From Methanococcoides burtonii DSM 6242 (GTDB lineage: Archaea > Halobacteriota > Methanosarcinia > Methanosarcinales > Methanosarcinaceae), in the NCBI RefSeq assembly GCF_000013725.1, contig NC_007955.1, positions 2,511,033 to 2,575,032 of the forward strand: a stretch of 64,000 nt of DNA, read 5' to 3'. Under the pieces are notes generated by a model that saw nothing but the letters and a program-made list of their open reading frames with translations, did no database searches and had not been told where the DNA came from. Shown here in pieces: positions 26,716-36,551 of this stretch (within the stretch, counting starts at the first letter, position 1; every line of letters starts with the position of its first letter). A program made the position numbers and the translations under genes.

Positions 26716-27387
26716 ATGCGTTTTGATCTTCACGTACATTCCTGGTTTTCAAAGGACAGTAATTCCGATCCTGCTTCGATTCTTGAATATGCGAAAATGA
26801 ACGGTCTTGATGGTGTGGCAATTTGTGACCATGATACTCGTGAGGGAGGTCTTGTTTGTTCTCGTCTGGCAAAGGATACCAATTCGGATATTATTGTGAT
26901 CCCTGGAGTTGAGGTAACTTCTTCGAAGGGTCATATTCTGGTGCTTGATCCTAAAGGGGATATTGAATCAGGTATGACTCCTGAGGAAACTATCGAACGT
27001 GCAAGGGAACTTGGTGGTGTTGTAATAATCCCGCATCCCTTTAAGGTAACCTCACATGGCATTGGTTATGTTGATGGATTGGATGCAGATGCAGTGGAAG
27101 TACTAAATTCCAGGTGTGTTACCGGAGTTGCTAATAATAAGGCAAGGAAGGTTGCAGGGGAGCTGGGGCTTCCCCAAGTTGGGGGAAGTGATTCACATGA
27201 AGCCAGGATGGTTGGATGTTCCTATACTAAGATCGATGCTACGGATAGGACGCTTGAGTCAGTACTTGAGGCAATACGTGATGGTAAAGTAAGGCCAGGT
27301 GGTAAGAGAACTCCGGTTTCATATGTTTTGAAACAGGTGGTCGTTGGGAGGATCAAAAAAGCTAAAAAGGCTTTTGGTAAAGCCTGA
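26716..27387 (+). CDS. PHP-domain metal-dependent phosphoesterase
   Basis: A 223-residue protein of the PHP family. Metal ligands are visible in FDLHVHSWFSKDS, VAICDHDT, PGVEVTSSKGH, VVIIPHPFK and QVGGSDSH. The start is ATG 26716 (MRFDLHVHS), because family members begin just before the HxH motif; the longer frame upstream reads into a leader region. The substrate is not evident; relatives hydrolyse nucleotide or sugar phosphates. The basic C-terminal tail (GRIKKAKKAFGKA) is short and lysine-rich. Confidence 0.87.
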   Translation: MRFDLHVHSWFSKDSNSDPASILEYAKMNGLDGVAICDHDTREGGLVCSRLAKDTNSDIIVIPGVEVTSSKGHILVLDPKGDIESGMTPEETIERARELGGVVIIPHPFKVTSHGIGYVDGLDADAVEVLNSRCVTGVANNKARKVAGELGLPQVGGSDSHEARMVGCSYTKIDATDRTLESVLEAIRDGKVRPGGKRTPVSYVLKQVVVGRIKKAKKAFGKA

Positions 27388-27404
27388 CATTTCATTTTAC
27401 ATTT

Positions 27405-28457
27405 TCAATTCTGAATATATTCTTCATTGAACATTTTCAATATTAAAAGGAATGATGATATTAAGAGTGGTCCTACAACAATGCCTACTAGTCCAAAGAG
27501 GTAGATACCGACAAAGATACCGAGCAATGATACAAAGGGATGCATTGCGCCTACTTTCTTCTGTATGTAAGGTCTTAACACATTGTCAATGTTGCTGAGG
27601 ATTATTCCTGCTACAAGGATCACTATGGCTGCAACATAATCTTGTGTTATGAGCTTGAACAGGACGGCTGGTGCCCAGACAAGAGGAGCGCCAACGACTG
27701 GCAAGAATGACAGTACTGTAGTGACAGCTGCCCAAAGGGCTACACCGTTTATGCCTACGGCATAGAATGTGATACCTATGATCGTCCCTTGAAGAACAGC
27801 TATTAAAAGTGTGGCAATCAGTGTGGAATGGATTATATTTTTTATTTCGGTCAGAAGCTTATTTGTATTTTTTTTGTTAAAGGGTATTAGGTCCTGCAGT
27901 TGGTTGCTAATATTGGTATTGGTGGAAGTGAACAGATAATATAGCAAAAAAAACATAATTATGACGGATATCAGAAGTCCGCTGATGTTTTGTACTGCTC
28001 CTATGAGATGTTTGCTAAGGTATGAGCCGAGGGTGGATATGAGTGTGACTATCTTGCCTTGTATATCAATGTCAGGTGCGATCTCATTTATGTAGTCAAT
28101 ATTTTTCACGATGTCAAAATAATTCGTGATATCCACATAACTGAGATTTGTGATAATATTGGTTATTACCATTTCAATTTCCCCTATTATAAGGGTGAAC
28201 ATGTAGTATATGGGTAATACTACCAGTATCATTGAAAGTATCATTACCAAGATTGCGGATATATTCTCTTTCAGTTTGAGGCGTTCTGTAAGTAGAATAT
28301 AGACTGGTTTGAATATGACATAGAGGATAAATGCTCCTAGAAATGCGTTAATATAAGGCAATAGTGCATAACTCAATACAACCGCAAGAACAATGATGCT
28401 GAGAAGGGCTAAAGCCAATTTTACCGTTCTTTTCTTTATCATCAGGATCAGTCCCAT
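27405..28457 (-). CDS. AI-2E family (UPF0118) transporter-like membrane protein
   Basis: A 350-residue polytopic protein with about eight helices. N-terminal helices contain LPYINAFLGAFILYVIFKPVY. The C-terminal half has the family pattern FLPVVGAPLVWAPA, then GIILSNIDNVLRPYIQKKVGAMHPFVSLLGIFVG and GLVGIVVGPLL. Members export varied small solutes or ions, and the name AI-2E reflects one bacterial homologue. The substrate here is unknown. Its 3' end meets the PHP gene 17 bases away. Confidence 0.9.
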   Translation of the reverse strand: MGLILMIKKRTVKLALALLSIIVLAVVLSYALLPYINAFLGAFILYVIFKPVYILLTERLKLKENISAILVMILSMILVVLPIYYMFTLIIGEIEMVITNIITNLSYVDITNYFDIVKNIDYINEIAPDIDIQGKIVTLISTLGSYLSKHLIGAVQNISGLLISVIIMFFLLYYLFTSTNTNISNQLQDLIPFNKKNTNKLLTEIKNIIHSTLIATLLIAVLQGTIIGITFYAVGINGVALWAAVTTVLSFLPVVGAPLVWAPAVLFKLITQDYVAAIVILVAGIILSNIDNVLRPYIQKKVGAMHPFVSLLGIFVGIYLFGLVGIVVGPLLISSFLLILKMFNEEYIQN

Positions 28458-28528
28458 CTGATTATATTTATAATGTTTGCAGATAATTAATTGTTATTAT
28501 ATTATTTATCCACAGACGACATATCTAT

Positions 28529-30046
28529 TTATATTGGCAGTTTTACACTGATAATGGTACCTTCGCCTATCTTGCTTGATACAGATAGCGAACCCTTGTG
28601 AGCTTCGATTATCTTTTTACATATATGCAGTCCCACTCCAGTTCCTCCATATTTTCTTCTTGTGGAGCCGTCTACCTGATAAAATCTACTGAATATGTTT
28701 GGTAAAAGCTCTTCGGGGATGCCAATTCCTGTATCTTCAATATTTATAATCACCGATTCACTATCATGGAGTGCAGAAATTCCTATTTTTCCACCTTCTG
28801 GAGTAAATTTGATCGCATTGTCCAGAAGATGGTTGATCATCCTTTTGAGATGGTCTTTATCACCTAGTATCGTGGGCAAATCGGTTTGGATATTTCTTTC
28901 AATGGTAAGTCCCTTTTTTAGTATTGGGGCAGTAAAGGTTTCAAGTATTTCTTCAGTGATCTTAGTAAGACTGAGTACATCCATATTGTACTTTATATTT
29001 TTTGTATGTTCTCCACTTACGTAGAGCAATGATTCTACTAAGTGCCTAAGTCGTTCTGAATTTCGGAGAACAGTATGAATGGCATTTTTCTGGGCATCAT
29101 TTATAGGTCCCATATGGTCTTCCAACATAAGTTCAGTAAATCCCTTTATTGAAATGAGGGGTGTTCTAAGTTCATGGGTGAGGTTCGTTAGAAACTGATC
29201 TTTTATGTTGTCAAGAAGCTCTAATTCCCGATTTGCTTCTTCCATTGCTTTTTCTGCGATCTTCCTCTCTGTTATATCATCGCCGGAACTAATGGTGCCT
29301 ATTATGTTGTTGTCCTTATCCCTGAGAACGACATCATGCCAAAATATAAGTCTCTCCTCATTTGTTTTGTTTAGGATTGGCTTTTCTGAATATTCCGGTG
29401 GTTCCAATTTGCCTTCAATAACTCCTATATATCCTTCCTTTATTCTTTCTCTGACATATCCCGGAAGGAATGCATCGAACCAGTTCTTTCCGATAATTTC
29501 ATCTTTCTCATAACCAAGAACATCACATGCCTTCTGATTTACAAGCGTGACCTTCAGGTCTTTGCTTATGACCCCAATTATAGATCCAGCAACATCAACG
29601 TACTTTTGTGCCTGATCTTTTTCTTTGACAAGTTGATCGTGAAGTTCTTTCATGCGGAGCAGAGAACGTACTCTTGTTGTAAGTTCAAGAATATCCACTG
29701 GTCTTACAAGAAGATCATCAGCTTTTGATTCGATAGCTTTTGTTTTTTCGTCCTCGTCTGTTATTGAAGTTATCATTATAACAGGCAAGACCTTGTTGCT
29801 TTCATCTCTTTTAAGAAGTCTGCATACCTCATATCCATCTATCTCGGGTAAAGTGCTGTTCAAAAGTACCAGATCTGGATGTTTTTCTTTTGTAATAATT
29901 ACTGCTTCATTTCCATTTACTGCCCTTATAATATCATAATTTGGGGATAGGTGTGAGACCAATGCTTCTGCATCCTTTTCGTCAGCTTCTGCTATCAATA
30001 TCTTTGGTCTTATCTCACGATTCTGATCATCTTCCCCTATTTTCAT
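28529..30046 (-). CDS. hybrid protein: degenerate receiver, PAS, histidine kinase
   Basis: A 505-residue cytosolic signalling protein. A receiver-like domain (residues 14-130) is followed by PAS/PAC (about 148-265), HisKA with His291 (LTHELRTPLIS) and HATPase (about 395-505; NHLLDNAIKFT, DTGIGIPEE, GGTGVGL). The receiver has lost its phospho-acceptor: the aspartate position reads LVLLNSTLPEIDG with Asn63, confirmed as codon AAC. The conserved Lys is Arg115 (LLVRPVD). The acidic pocket (EADE) and Thr93 remain. It may work as an unphosphorylated docking or constitutive module. The kinase domain itself looks intact. Confidence 0.9.
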   Translation of the reverse strand: MKIGEDDQNREIRPKILIAEADEKDAEALVSHLSPNYDIIRAVNGNEAVIITKEKHPDLVLLNSTLPEIDGYEVCRLLKRDESNKVLPVIMITSITDEDEKTKAIESKADDLLVRPVDILELTTRVRSLLRMKELHDQLVKEKDQAQKYVDVAGSIIGVISKDLKVTLVNQKACDVLGYEKDEIIGKNWFDAFLPGYVRERIKEGYIGVIEGKLEPPEYSEKPILNKTNEERLIFWHDVVLRDKDNNIIGTISSGDDITERKIAEKAMEEANRELELLDNIKDQFLTNLTHELRTPLISIKGFTELMLEDHMGPINDAQKNAIHTVLRNSERLRHLVESLLYVSGEHTKNIKYNMDVLSLTKITEEILETFTAPILKKGLTIERNIQTDLPTILGDKDHLKRMINHLLDNAIKFTPEGGKIGISALHDSESVIINIEDTGIGIPEELLPNIFSRFYQVDGSTRRKYGGTGVGLHICKKIIEAHKGSLSVSSKIGEGTIISVKLPI

Positions 30047-30170
30047 TAATGCACCTTTGACGTTCGTTGCTATGATTGATTAGGATTAAATAAAAATTAT
30101 AATAAGGTTATGGTCGTTCAATTATCCATCTCACTGGTTTGTCGTCAATGGATTTTTATTTGAGATGATG

Positions 30171-31298
30171 TTATTTGAACAGGCCAATATTGTCTTTCTG
30201 GACCACATGATCATAGTTCTTGTATCCGAGTATATCTGCAATTTCGTTGGTCTGTTTTCCTTTGATTGCTTTCAGTTCTTCGGACGTATAATCTGTTATC
30301 CCTTTTCCGAATACAACACCGTCACATTCAAGTTTTACAATGTCCCCTCGGTCAAAAGTGCCTGCAACGCCTAGAACTCCTGATGGAAGAAGGCTCATTC
30401 TTTTAGCCAATGCTTCCTTTGCACCGGTATCGACTACGATACTTCCTGATGATCTGGCGAGGATTATCCAGCGTATCCTATTTTTGTGTACGAACTGGTT
30501 AGTGAGGAAGAGGGTTCCCAATTCTTCGCCATCCAGTATTCTTCGGATACCATCATCGACATTGCTGTTTGCGATGACCATGTAGCAACCTGATATATTG
30601 CAGATCTTGGCGGCATCTATCTTTGTCCTCATTCCTCCGACACCTTTCATGCTAGTGGGGTTTCCACCATAGCTTTCGATGGTAGGAGTTATCTCTTCAA
30701 CAGTCCTTAGCAGAACTGCATCATCGTGTCTTTTTGGATTTTTGTCATAAAGGCCATCTATGTCTGTAAAAAGTATTAACAGGTCTGCTTCCATCTTGCT
30801 GGCAACCATTGCTGAAAGTTTATCATTGTCCCCAAGAGTTGCTTCTATCTCATGGACACAGATGGGGTCGTTCTCATTGATTATGGGGATGACCCCATAG
30901 CTCAAAAGAGTGGAAATGCTGTTCCTTAGGTTGAGGTAGGTCAGACGGTTGGTGAATGAATCGTATGTTAGCAGGATCTGCGCTACATTCAAACCATATT
31001 TTTGGAATGCTTCTGTCCAGTGCTGCATGAGGACTCCCTGCCCCACAGCAGCGGCAGCCTGGCGCACGGGTATCTCTTTCGGGCGACATCCAAGGTCGAG
31101 TATTTCAATACCTATTCCTATGGAACCGGAACTTACCAGTATTATCTGTTTTCCGGCTCTATGCAGCTCAGATACCTGTGATGCTATCGTATCCATGAAC
31201 TCGTTATTAAGGCTGCCATCTTCCCGGCTTATGGAAGTTGTTCCTATCTTAATAACGATCTTTTCAGCATCACCGATTATTTCTTTTCGATTGGTCAA
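30171..31298 (-). CDS. proB: glutamate 5-kinase
   Basis: A 375-residue enzyme that phosphorylates glutamate in the first step of proline synthesis. The amino-acid kinase domain (about residues 10-255) includes VIKIGTTSIS, ILVSSGSIGIG, PIINENDPI, LGDNDKLSA and TDIDGLYDKNP, with GVGGMRTKIDAAKI at its end. A PUA domain (about 275-360) completes the long form. The start is TTG 31298 behind GAGGT. It lies 25 bases downstream of proA in transcription order, so proA-proB form an operon. proC is not in the window. Confidence 0.95.
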   Translation of the reverse strand: MTNRKEIIGDAEKIVIKIGTTSISREDGSLNNEFMDTIASQVSELHRAGKQIILVSSGSIGIGIEILDLGCRPKEIPVRQAAAAVGQGVLMQHWTEAFQKYGLNVAQILLTYDSFTNRLTYLNLRNSISTLLSYGVIPIINENDPICVHEIEATLGDNDKLSAMVASKMEADLLILFTDIDGLYDKNPKRHDDAVLLRTVEEITPTIESYGGNPTSMKGVGGMRTKIDAAKICNISGCYMVIANSNVDDGIRRILDGEELGTLFLTNQFVHKNRIRWIILARSSGSIVVDTGAKEALAKRMSLLPSGVLGVAGTFDRGDIVKLECDGVVFGKGITDYTSEELKAIKGKQTNEIADILGYKNYDHVVQKDNIGLFK

Positions 31299-31323
31299 AT
31301 TGCTACCTCACATGCTTTTATCA

Positions 31324-32673
31324 TCATTCGTTGATAATGTCGGAGAGCTTGCTGTCAAGTTCTTTGTGTGTGAATGGTCTTGGAGTGTCTCCTGCATAGG
31401 TTGCGACCTTATCACCATTTCCAAGAAGCACATATTTGTAAATGACAAGTCCTTCCATTCCCACAGGGCCGCGGGCGTGTATCTTGTTGGTGCTGATCCC
31501 GACCTCTGCTCCTTTTCCATAACGGAATCCGTCTGCGAACCGTGTGGATGCGTTCACCATTACACTGGATGAGTCGACAAGGGCGATGAACTGTTTTCTC
31601 TTTGTTTTGTTCTCGGTGATGATCGCATCTGTATGGTGTGAACCATACTTGTTGATGTGATCGATAGCCTCTTCAATTGAATCCACTAGCTTGATGGAGA
31701 GGATAAAGTCGTTGTATTCGGTCTTCCAGTCATCTTCGGTTGCTTTTGCAATGTTCGCGCTGCCAAGTTTTTCTGCTATGGCGTATGATCCTTCATCAAA
31801 ACGAAGCTCAACTCCTACCTCTTCATACCTTCTTACCATCTCGGGCAGGAACTCTTCGGCTATTTCCCTGTTTATAAGCAGGGTTTCCATTGCGTTGCAT
31901 ACTGCAGGATATTGTACCTTTGAGTCAAAACAGACATCATAGGCTTTGTTCAGGTCAGCGTTAGTATCAACATATACATGGCAGATACCATCCGCATGTC
32001 CTAATACTGATATCTTGGTATTGTCCTGTATGAACTTCACGAAGTCGTTAGAGCCACGTGGGATCAGAAGGTCTATATATTCGTCAAGAGCAAGGATGTC
32101 CATTACTTCTTCTCTTGTTTCCATAAGCTGGAATGCACCTTTTGGTATTCCCGGGGTATCTTCCAGGGCTTCTACAAGTATGTTGAATATGACACGGTTC
32201 GAGTTAAGTGCTTCACTTCCACCTTTGAACACTGTTGCATTACCACTTTTAAGACAGAGGGACATGACCTGTGGTACCACATCGGGTCTGGATTCAAAAA
32301 TAACTCCAATGAGGCCGATCGGGGAGCTGACCTGATAGAGTTCAAGTCCTTTATCGAGTTCAAGGGTATTTATTGTCCTGCCTGATGGGTCTTCCAGCTT
32401 TATTACATCCCGTATGCCACTGATCATACCATCGATCTTGGGGTCGGTCACTTTCAAACGATCGACAAGGGCCTGTGAAAGTTTGCCTTCGTTTTTCATC
32501 CTTTCAGCTTCTTCAAGGTCAGCTTTGTTCGCTTCCAGTATCTTGTTACGGTTGGCATCAAGTGCTTTTGCCATAGCTTCCAGAGCGTTATCCTTTGTCT
32601 GAGTGTCTACACTTGCAAGTACGATGGATGCCATTTTTGCTTCCATTACTTTTTGTTCTATGTCTGTGGCCAT
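31324..32673 (-). CDS. proA: glutamate-5-semialdehyde dehydrogenase (gamma-glutamyl phosphate reductase)
   Basis: A 449-residue NADPH-dependent aldehyde dehydrogenase superfamily enzyme that reduces gamma-glutamyl phosphate to the semialdehyde. The nucleotide site SPIGLIGVIFESRPDV, then LCLKSGNATVFKGGSEA, and VQYPAVCNAMETLLI with the catalytic Cys identify the family; FGYGKGAEVGIST-like sequence (FRYGKGAEVGISTNKIHARGP) is near the end. ATG 32673 follows GGGTGATC. It is the first gene of the proA-proB operon. A non-coding stretch of about 250 bases separates it from the end of mcrA. Confidence 0.95.
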   Translation of the reverse strand: MATDIEQKVMEAKMASIVLASVDTQTKDNALEAMAKALDANRNKILEANKADLEEAERMKNEGKLSQALVDRLKVTDPKIDGMISGIRDVIKLEDPSGRTINTLELDKGLELYQVSSPIGLIGVIFESRPDVVPQVMSLCLKSGNATVFKGGSEALNSNRVIFNILVEALEDTPGIPKGAFQLMETREEVMDILALDEYIDLLIPRGSNDFVKFIQDNTKISVLGHADGICHVYVDTNADLNKAYDVCFDSKVQYPAVCNAMETLLINREIAEEFLPEMVRRYEEVGVELRFDEGSYAIAEKLGSANIAKATEDDWKTEYNDFILSIKLVDSIEEAIDHINKYGSHHTDAIITENKTKRKQFIALVDSSSVMVNASTRFADGFRYGKGAEVGISTNKIHARGPVGMEGLVIYKYVLLGNGDKVATYAGDTPRPFTHKELDSKLSDIINE

Positions 32674-32925
32674 GAAGTGATCACCCTTGTGTAATTATGA
32701 TGTTTAAATATTACAAAATTTCATTTATCCAATGCTGTTTGAATGCTTTGGATGATGATTACTTTACTGATATAATTAACGATTTATTTAGGGATTTTTA
32801 CAGTTTGATAGTATTCAAGCAAAAAGCTTCCGCTATCAAAAATAATTGTTTATGGGAAAAGTTTTCCCTAAAAATAAAAAAAGAAGAAAAAAGCAGACAA
32901 ATGCCTGCTTTTTAGGTTGTTGAAA

Positions 32926-34644
32926 TTATTTTGCCGGGATGATGAGGGATCTCTCACCAGCAGGCTCGAACTCTTTCAATGCGCCTCTACCGAACTCTTT
33001 CCTTGGAGCGGTGAAGTCGAATGGAAGCATGTCATCTGCGAAGCAGACCTTGATCAGTGGGTTAACTGCCCATGCATCTCCACGTCCTGCGTGTGCTGCT
33101 GAAGTGATTGCGGCGTAACCGCCCTGGTGACCTACGTTCATTGCGTAGTTAGGGTAGTTTGGACCACGTAGTTCAAGTGGCAGACCTTCGTCGGACTGGA
33201 AGGAGAATACGTTTGTAGCACCACACTGGTCTTGCAGGTCGAAACCGAAGAAACCAAGACGTCCGAGTGCTTCCTTGTGCAGGTACATTGAAAGGTACCA
33301 TCCGGAAAGACCAGCGTTTCCGTTTCCGGTTGCGAGTGCTGTTGCACTACCTGCTGCTGCGGAGAGTACTGTTGCTCTCTGGGAACCACCGAAGTGGTCT
33401 TCGAGTGCGGTTGGGTACTTCTCGTAGTTCTCGATACCGTAGATCGTGGACTCTGTTGCGATGTCCTTGACAACATCCATTGTTGCCTTGACCTTGTTGT
33501 CTGCACCCTTGTTTGCTGCACCATCGTACTTGTCGTTGATGTAGTCAACGTTGTAGTACAGGTTGTCATCGAGGATGTTGTTGGTGTATGCAGCGGTTGC
33601 GTATTGTGTGAAACCGACTCCACCAGACATGTATGATCCGAGCCAGATCTGATCGTAGAGCATACATCCTGCACCTACTACCTCTAGAGCTACGTGTGCT
33701 GGATCTTCTGCGTCAACACGGCTTGTCTGAATGATATCAGCCATGTGACCGAAGGAAATTCCACCAGGTTCGTTTGGTCCACGAGCACGTCTTGCTGGAA
33801 GCATATCTCCCATTGAGATTACACCAGCATGCTTTGCTGCGTATGAAAGGTCAGCTACGGCTGCTTCACCAGCACACATGTTGTATGCTGCGATGAAGGA
33901 CATACCAACCTGCATTGCCATCCACCTTGAGGTCTGTGCACCATCTGTTGTTCTGCTAACAATGGTTGGGATGTGTGCTGCCTGCCAGGTTGTCTTTCCA
34001 ATAGCTGCTTTGAGTGCTTCTGCCTGTTCCTCTGGGAACTGCTTGTTGATGTTGATGAGGAACTGGTCATCGATCTCATCTGCAAGCTCGTCGTCACCGG
34101 TGAAGATCTTACAGTAACAGTCATCTACAAGAGCTGGGTGTGTTTCGACCATGTGCTCCTGAACAACTGCTCCACCGGGGAGTGCGTGGTTGAGCACTTC
34201 AAGGTAGTGGTTGATCGTTTCTGGTGTGACTTCTATGCCGAGACGTTTCTCGAGTGTCTCGTGAGCCATGTCCATACCGACAATTGTGGTTCTTCTGATG
34301 TCATCCCACATCTGCTGCATTGCAGCGTTGTTGACGTAGTGAAGATCATCGGACTCGACCATGATGTCAGTACCGGAAATGAAGGAAGGTGTTAGTGCTC
34401 TCTGACCGAGTGGTATTCCACCACAGTGCATCATAGGATTGTAACCAACAAGACCTCTCTTGTCAGCTATTTCCTGGCCTGCCTTCCTCATTTCGACCTT
34501 TCTTGGGTTCTGGTCTACACCAAGACGGTAGTAGGTCACTTTCTTGTCAGTGATCTCTCCGCCTTCCATCTTGTTGTCGCCGTGTGCTTTTGTGAATTTG
34601 ATTTCCAGATCTTTCTGGAACATTCTCTTTCTATCATCTGCCAT
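32926..34644 (-). CDS. mcrA: methyl-coenzyme M reductase subunit alpha
   Basis: A 572-residue catalytic subunit that, with McrB and McrG, joins methyl-CoM and CoB to give methane and the heterodisulfide, using nickel cofactor F430. Recognisable parts are [28 protein letters not shown] (region of the methylated His), [18 protein letters not shown] (the Arg methylated by Mmp10), [22 protein letters not shown], and [14 protein letters not shown] (region of the thioglycine and methyl-Cys). The start is ATG 34644 behind GAGGTG, rather than the GTG 9 bases earlier that is part of that site. It is the last gene of mcrBDCGA, 14 bases after mcrG. Confidence 0.98.
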   Translation of the reverse strand: MADDRKRMFQKDLEIKFTKAHGDNKMEGGEITDKKVTYYRLGVDQNPRKVEMRKAGQEIADKRGLVGYNPMMHCGGIPLGQRALTPSFISGTDIMVESDDLHYVNNAAMQQMWDDIRRTTIVGMDMAHETLEKRLGIEVTPETINHYLEVLNHALPGGAVVQEHMVETHPALVDDCYCKIFTGDDELADEIDDQFLININKQFPEEQAEALKAAIGKTTWQAAHIPTIVSRTTDGAQTSRWMAMQVGMSFIAAYNMCAGEAAVADLSYAAKHAGVISMGDMLPARRARGPNEPGGISFGHMADIIQTSRVDAEDPAHVALEVVGAGCMLYDQIWLGSYMSGGVGFTQYATAAYTNNILDDNLYYNVDYINDKYDGAANKGADNKVKATMDVVKDIATESTIYGIENYEKYPTALEDHFGGSQRATVLSAAAGSATALATGNGNAGLSGWYLSMYLHKEALGRLGFFGFDLQDQCGATNVFSFQSDEGLPLELRGPNYPNYAMNVGHQGGYAAITSAAHAGRGDAWAVNPLIKVCFADDMLPFDFTAPRKEFGRGALKEFEPAGERSLIIPAK

Positions 34645-34658
34645 TTTTTTCACCTCGC

Positions 34659-35405
34659 TTACTCTGGCTTGAATCCATATGCGGTTCTCTTCTCAAATAT
34701 TGTGTGGACCCATTCGATGACCTCTGCGTCATCTCTGAATGCAATATTGTCTACACGGTAGATTGTGGTTCTCTTGGCAGCTTCTTCCTCAGACATTGGT
34801 TTTCCGAAGTCTACCTTTTTATCGATAGCTCTTCCGACCTGGTCCTTGTGCATAATTACTACGCCGTTCTCAAGGCGGCATCTGTCGAGCATATCGAACA
34901 TGATACCGTCTTCTGGGAGACGGAGTGAGTGACCGTGCACTGTTGCGCCACGAAGACTTGCAAGTGCCGGGCAGGTCATTTCTGTCTCGAGCTGGAACTT
35001 TGCGACTTCTTCCATATCTCTTTCACGAGCTTCTACGACCTGACGACCGGAAAGTGTACCTGGGTCGACACCTCTGTGGTTGATAGCTACTGCGTAGGAT
35101 CTGAAGTATGGGGTTGAAGGTGCGTTGTACATTGAGTCAACGAACTGAACGTACCTTACCCTGTCACCGGCTTTTGCGCCTGGTGTTGCTTCGACCATCT
35201 CTCTGACTGAACATTCTGGTTCACCCATCTCAGCAAGTGGAGGGTGTGTGCTTGGGTAATCGCTACCTGGTGCACGGTGTCCGAGTACTAAGGTCAGATC
35301 GTCATCAGAGACTTCCCTGAGCTTCTCGACCTTACCGGACATGTGTTTCCTTCTGTTCTCTGCAACGGATGTTGCACCTGGATAATACTGTGCTTCGTAT
35401 GCCAT
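34659..35405 (-). CDS. mcrG: methyl-coenzyme M reductase subunit gamma
   Basis: A 248-residue subunit that completes the F430 pocket of MCR. Family features include the N-terminal [58 protein letters not shown] and [25 protein letters not shown] 35405 follows AGGAGTG. It is the fourth gene of the operon, after mcrC. Confidence 0.98.
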   Translation of the reverse strand: MAYEAQYYPGATSVAENRRKHMSGKVEKLREVSDDDLTLVLGHRAPGSDYPSTHPPLAEMGEPECSVREMVEATPGAKAGDRVRYVQFVDSMYNAPSTPYFRSYAVAINHRGVDPGTLSGRQVVEARERDMEEVAKFQLETEMTCPALASLRGATVHGHSLRLPEDGIMFDMLDRCRLENGVVIMHKDQVGRAIDKKVDFGKPMSEEEAAKRTTIYRVDNIAFRDDAEVIEWVHTIFEKRTAYGFKPE

Positions 35406-35418
35406 GTTATAACACTCC

Positions 35419-36030
35419 TTAATTATCGATCGATCTCATTGTAGTTTTAACGGCTTTCACAAGTTCGTTTAGTTTATCCCTTGAACAGGACTCACCTCTT
35501 GTGATGCCTGTTACGATATCCATGACTTTACCTTTCGTCTGGATCTCGCTACTTTTTGGCTTTACAATCTTGGTCTTTATGCCTACCCTTGCAAGATCCT
35601 CAAAATCAATGTTTGCTTGACAGACGACTATTGCCGGGGTATCTGCTTCCTTTAGAATTTCCCTTACTTTCTTAACCACGTGATCCCGTATGTTTCCGGT
35701 ATGGATAACGGCCAGTTTATGTCTGGATATCTGGGCAATCTCTTCAGGTGTTATCCCGAATGAACCTGATCTCATAGGAGTATCAGGAATGCCGGATCCA
35801 GAATTAAGTACCAGTACACTGACCTGTATCTCCTCCCTGCGCATGCCGTATGTGAGTTCACATATCGGCTTTGTGATATGTCGTCTTCCCGGGCTCATTG
35901 CAACTGCGATGACATCAGGGCGTCCTGTCTCGGAAAGTGTACCGCGCTGTGCGAGTCCTCCACCTCGGCCAAGGCCCATTCCATGCCTGCAATCTACAAC
36001 TTGAGTTTCCCGGTCGAACAAATCGATCAC
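35419..36030 (-). CDS. mcrC: methyl-coenzyme M reductase operon protein C (MCR activation component)
   Basis: A 203-residue protein of the McrC family. Work on methanogens links McrC to the complex that reductively activates MCR with ATP. Visible features are VVDCRHGMGLGRGGGLAQRGT, VAMSPGRRHITKPICELTYGMRREEI and VLVLNSGSGIP. The start is GTG 36030, and its bases overlap the stop of mcrD (GTGA), so the two are translationally coupled. Confidence 0.95.
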   Translation of the reverse strand: MIDLFDRETQVVDCRHGMGLGRGGGLAQRGTLSETGRPDVIAVAMSPGRRHITKPICELTYGMRREEIQVSVLVLNSGSGIPDTPMRSGSFGITPEEIAQISRHKLAVIHTGNIRDHVVKKVREILKEADTPAIVVCQANIDFEDLARVGIKTKIVKPKSSEIQTKGKVMDIVTGITRGESCSRDKLNELVKAVKTTMRSIDN

Positions 36031-36515
36031 TCCGCTGGATTTAACATACAGACACGATTTCCGACCTTTCCTTTCGGATCAGCTAGCCCTAAAGTAGTCG
36101 GGTCAGCACCAGGTCCGCGTTTTGCATAGTCTGAAACGGTTTGCCTCCTTTGTATGAAAAGTCCTTGCCGGAACTCATAGCCCATCGGTAGTGTTCGCTC
36201 GCACACTTCTCTGATGTTCTCTCTGATTTCTTCGTTAAGGATCTCCAGCCTTATGCGGCCAACAATTACAGCAAGGTCCATATCCGTTTCACCGATCTGG
36301 ATATTTTTACTGAATTTATGATCAACATCGTGTCCGGTTGCCGGTCCGTATGGTACGGTCTTTGGTAACCTCGGGCCATGTACGAATGCCCGTGTAATGC
36401 CTTCGATGTTGCTCAGTTCATTGAGTAGTCTCTGTGCGGTCTCTGGACTCAGGAACCGTGCTGGACATATCTCGATCTGAATGAGATCTTCTAAATTTGT
36501 GACAGATTCGACCAT
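36027..36515 (-). CDS. mcrD: methyl-coenzyme M reductase operon protein D
   Basis: A 162-residue McrD. Family marks are the N-terminal LIQIEICPARFLSPETAQRLLNEL, FVHGPRLPKTVPYGPATGHDVDH and GYEFRQGLFIQRRQTVSDYAK. It is not part of the purified active enzyme, and work in methanogens points to a role in cofactor delivery or assembly of MCR. It starts 36 bases after mcrB ends and overlaps mcrC. Confidence 0.95.
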   Translation of the reverse strand: MVESVTNLEDLIQIEICPARFLSPETAQRLLNELSNIEGITRAFVHGPRLPKTVPYGPATGHDVDHKFSKNIQIGETDMDLAVIVGRIRLEILNEEIRENIREVCERTLPMGYEFRQGLFIQRRQTVSDYAKRGPGADPTTLGLADPKGKVGNRVCMLNPAE

Positions 36516-36551
36516 TATGTATTACCTTTGAGATCTGTTAGAACACTTGTA

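Noticed and set aside
33138..33674. 178-residue Thr/Ser-rich frame inside mcrA in another frame
   Set aside because: It is a frame-shifted reading of mcrA with extreme Thr/Gln composition and no start signal.
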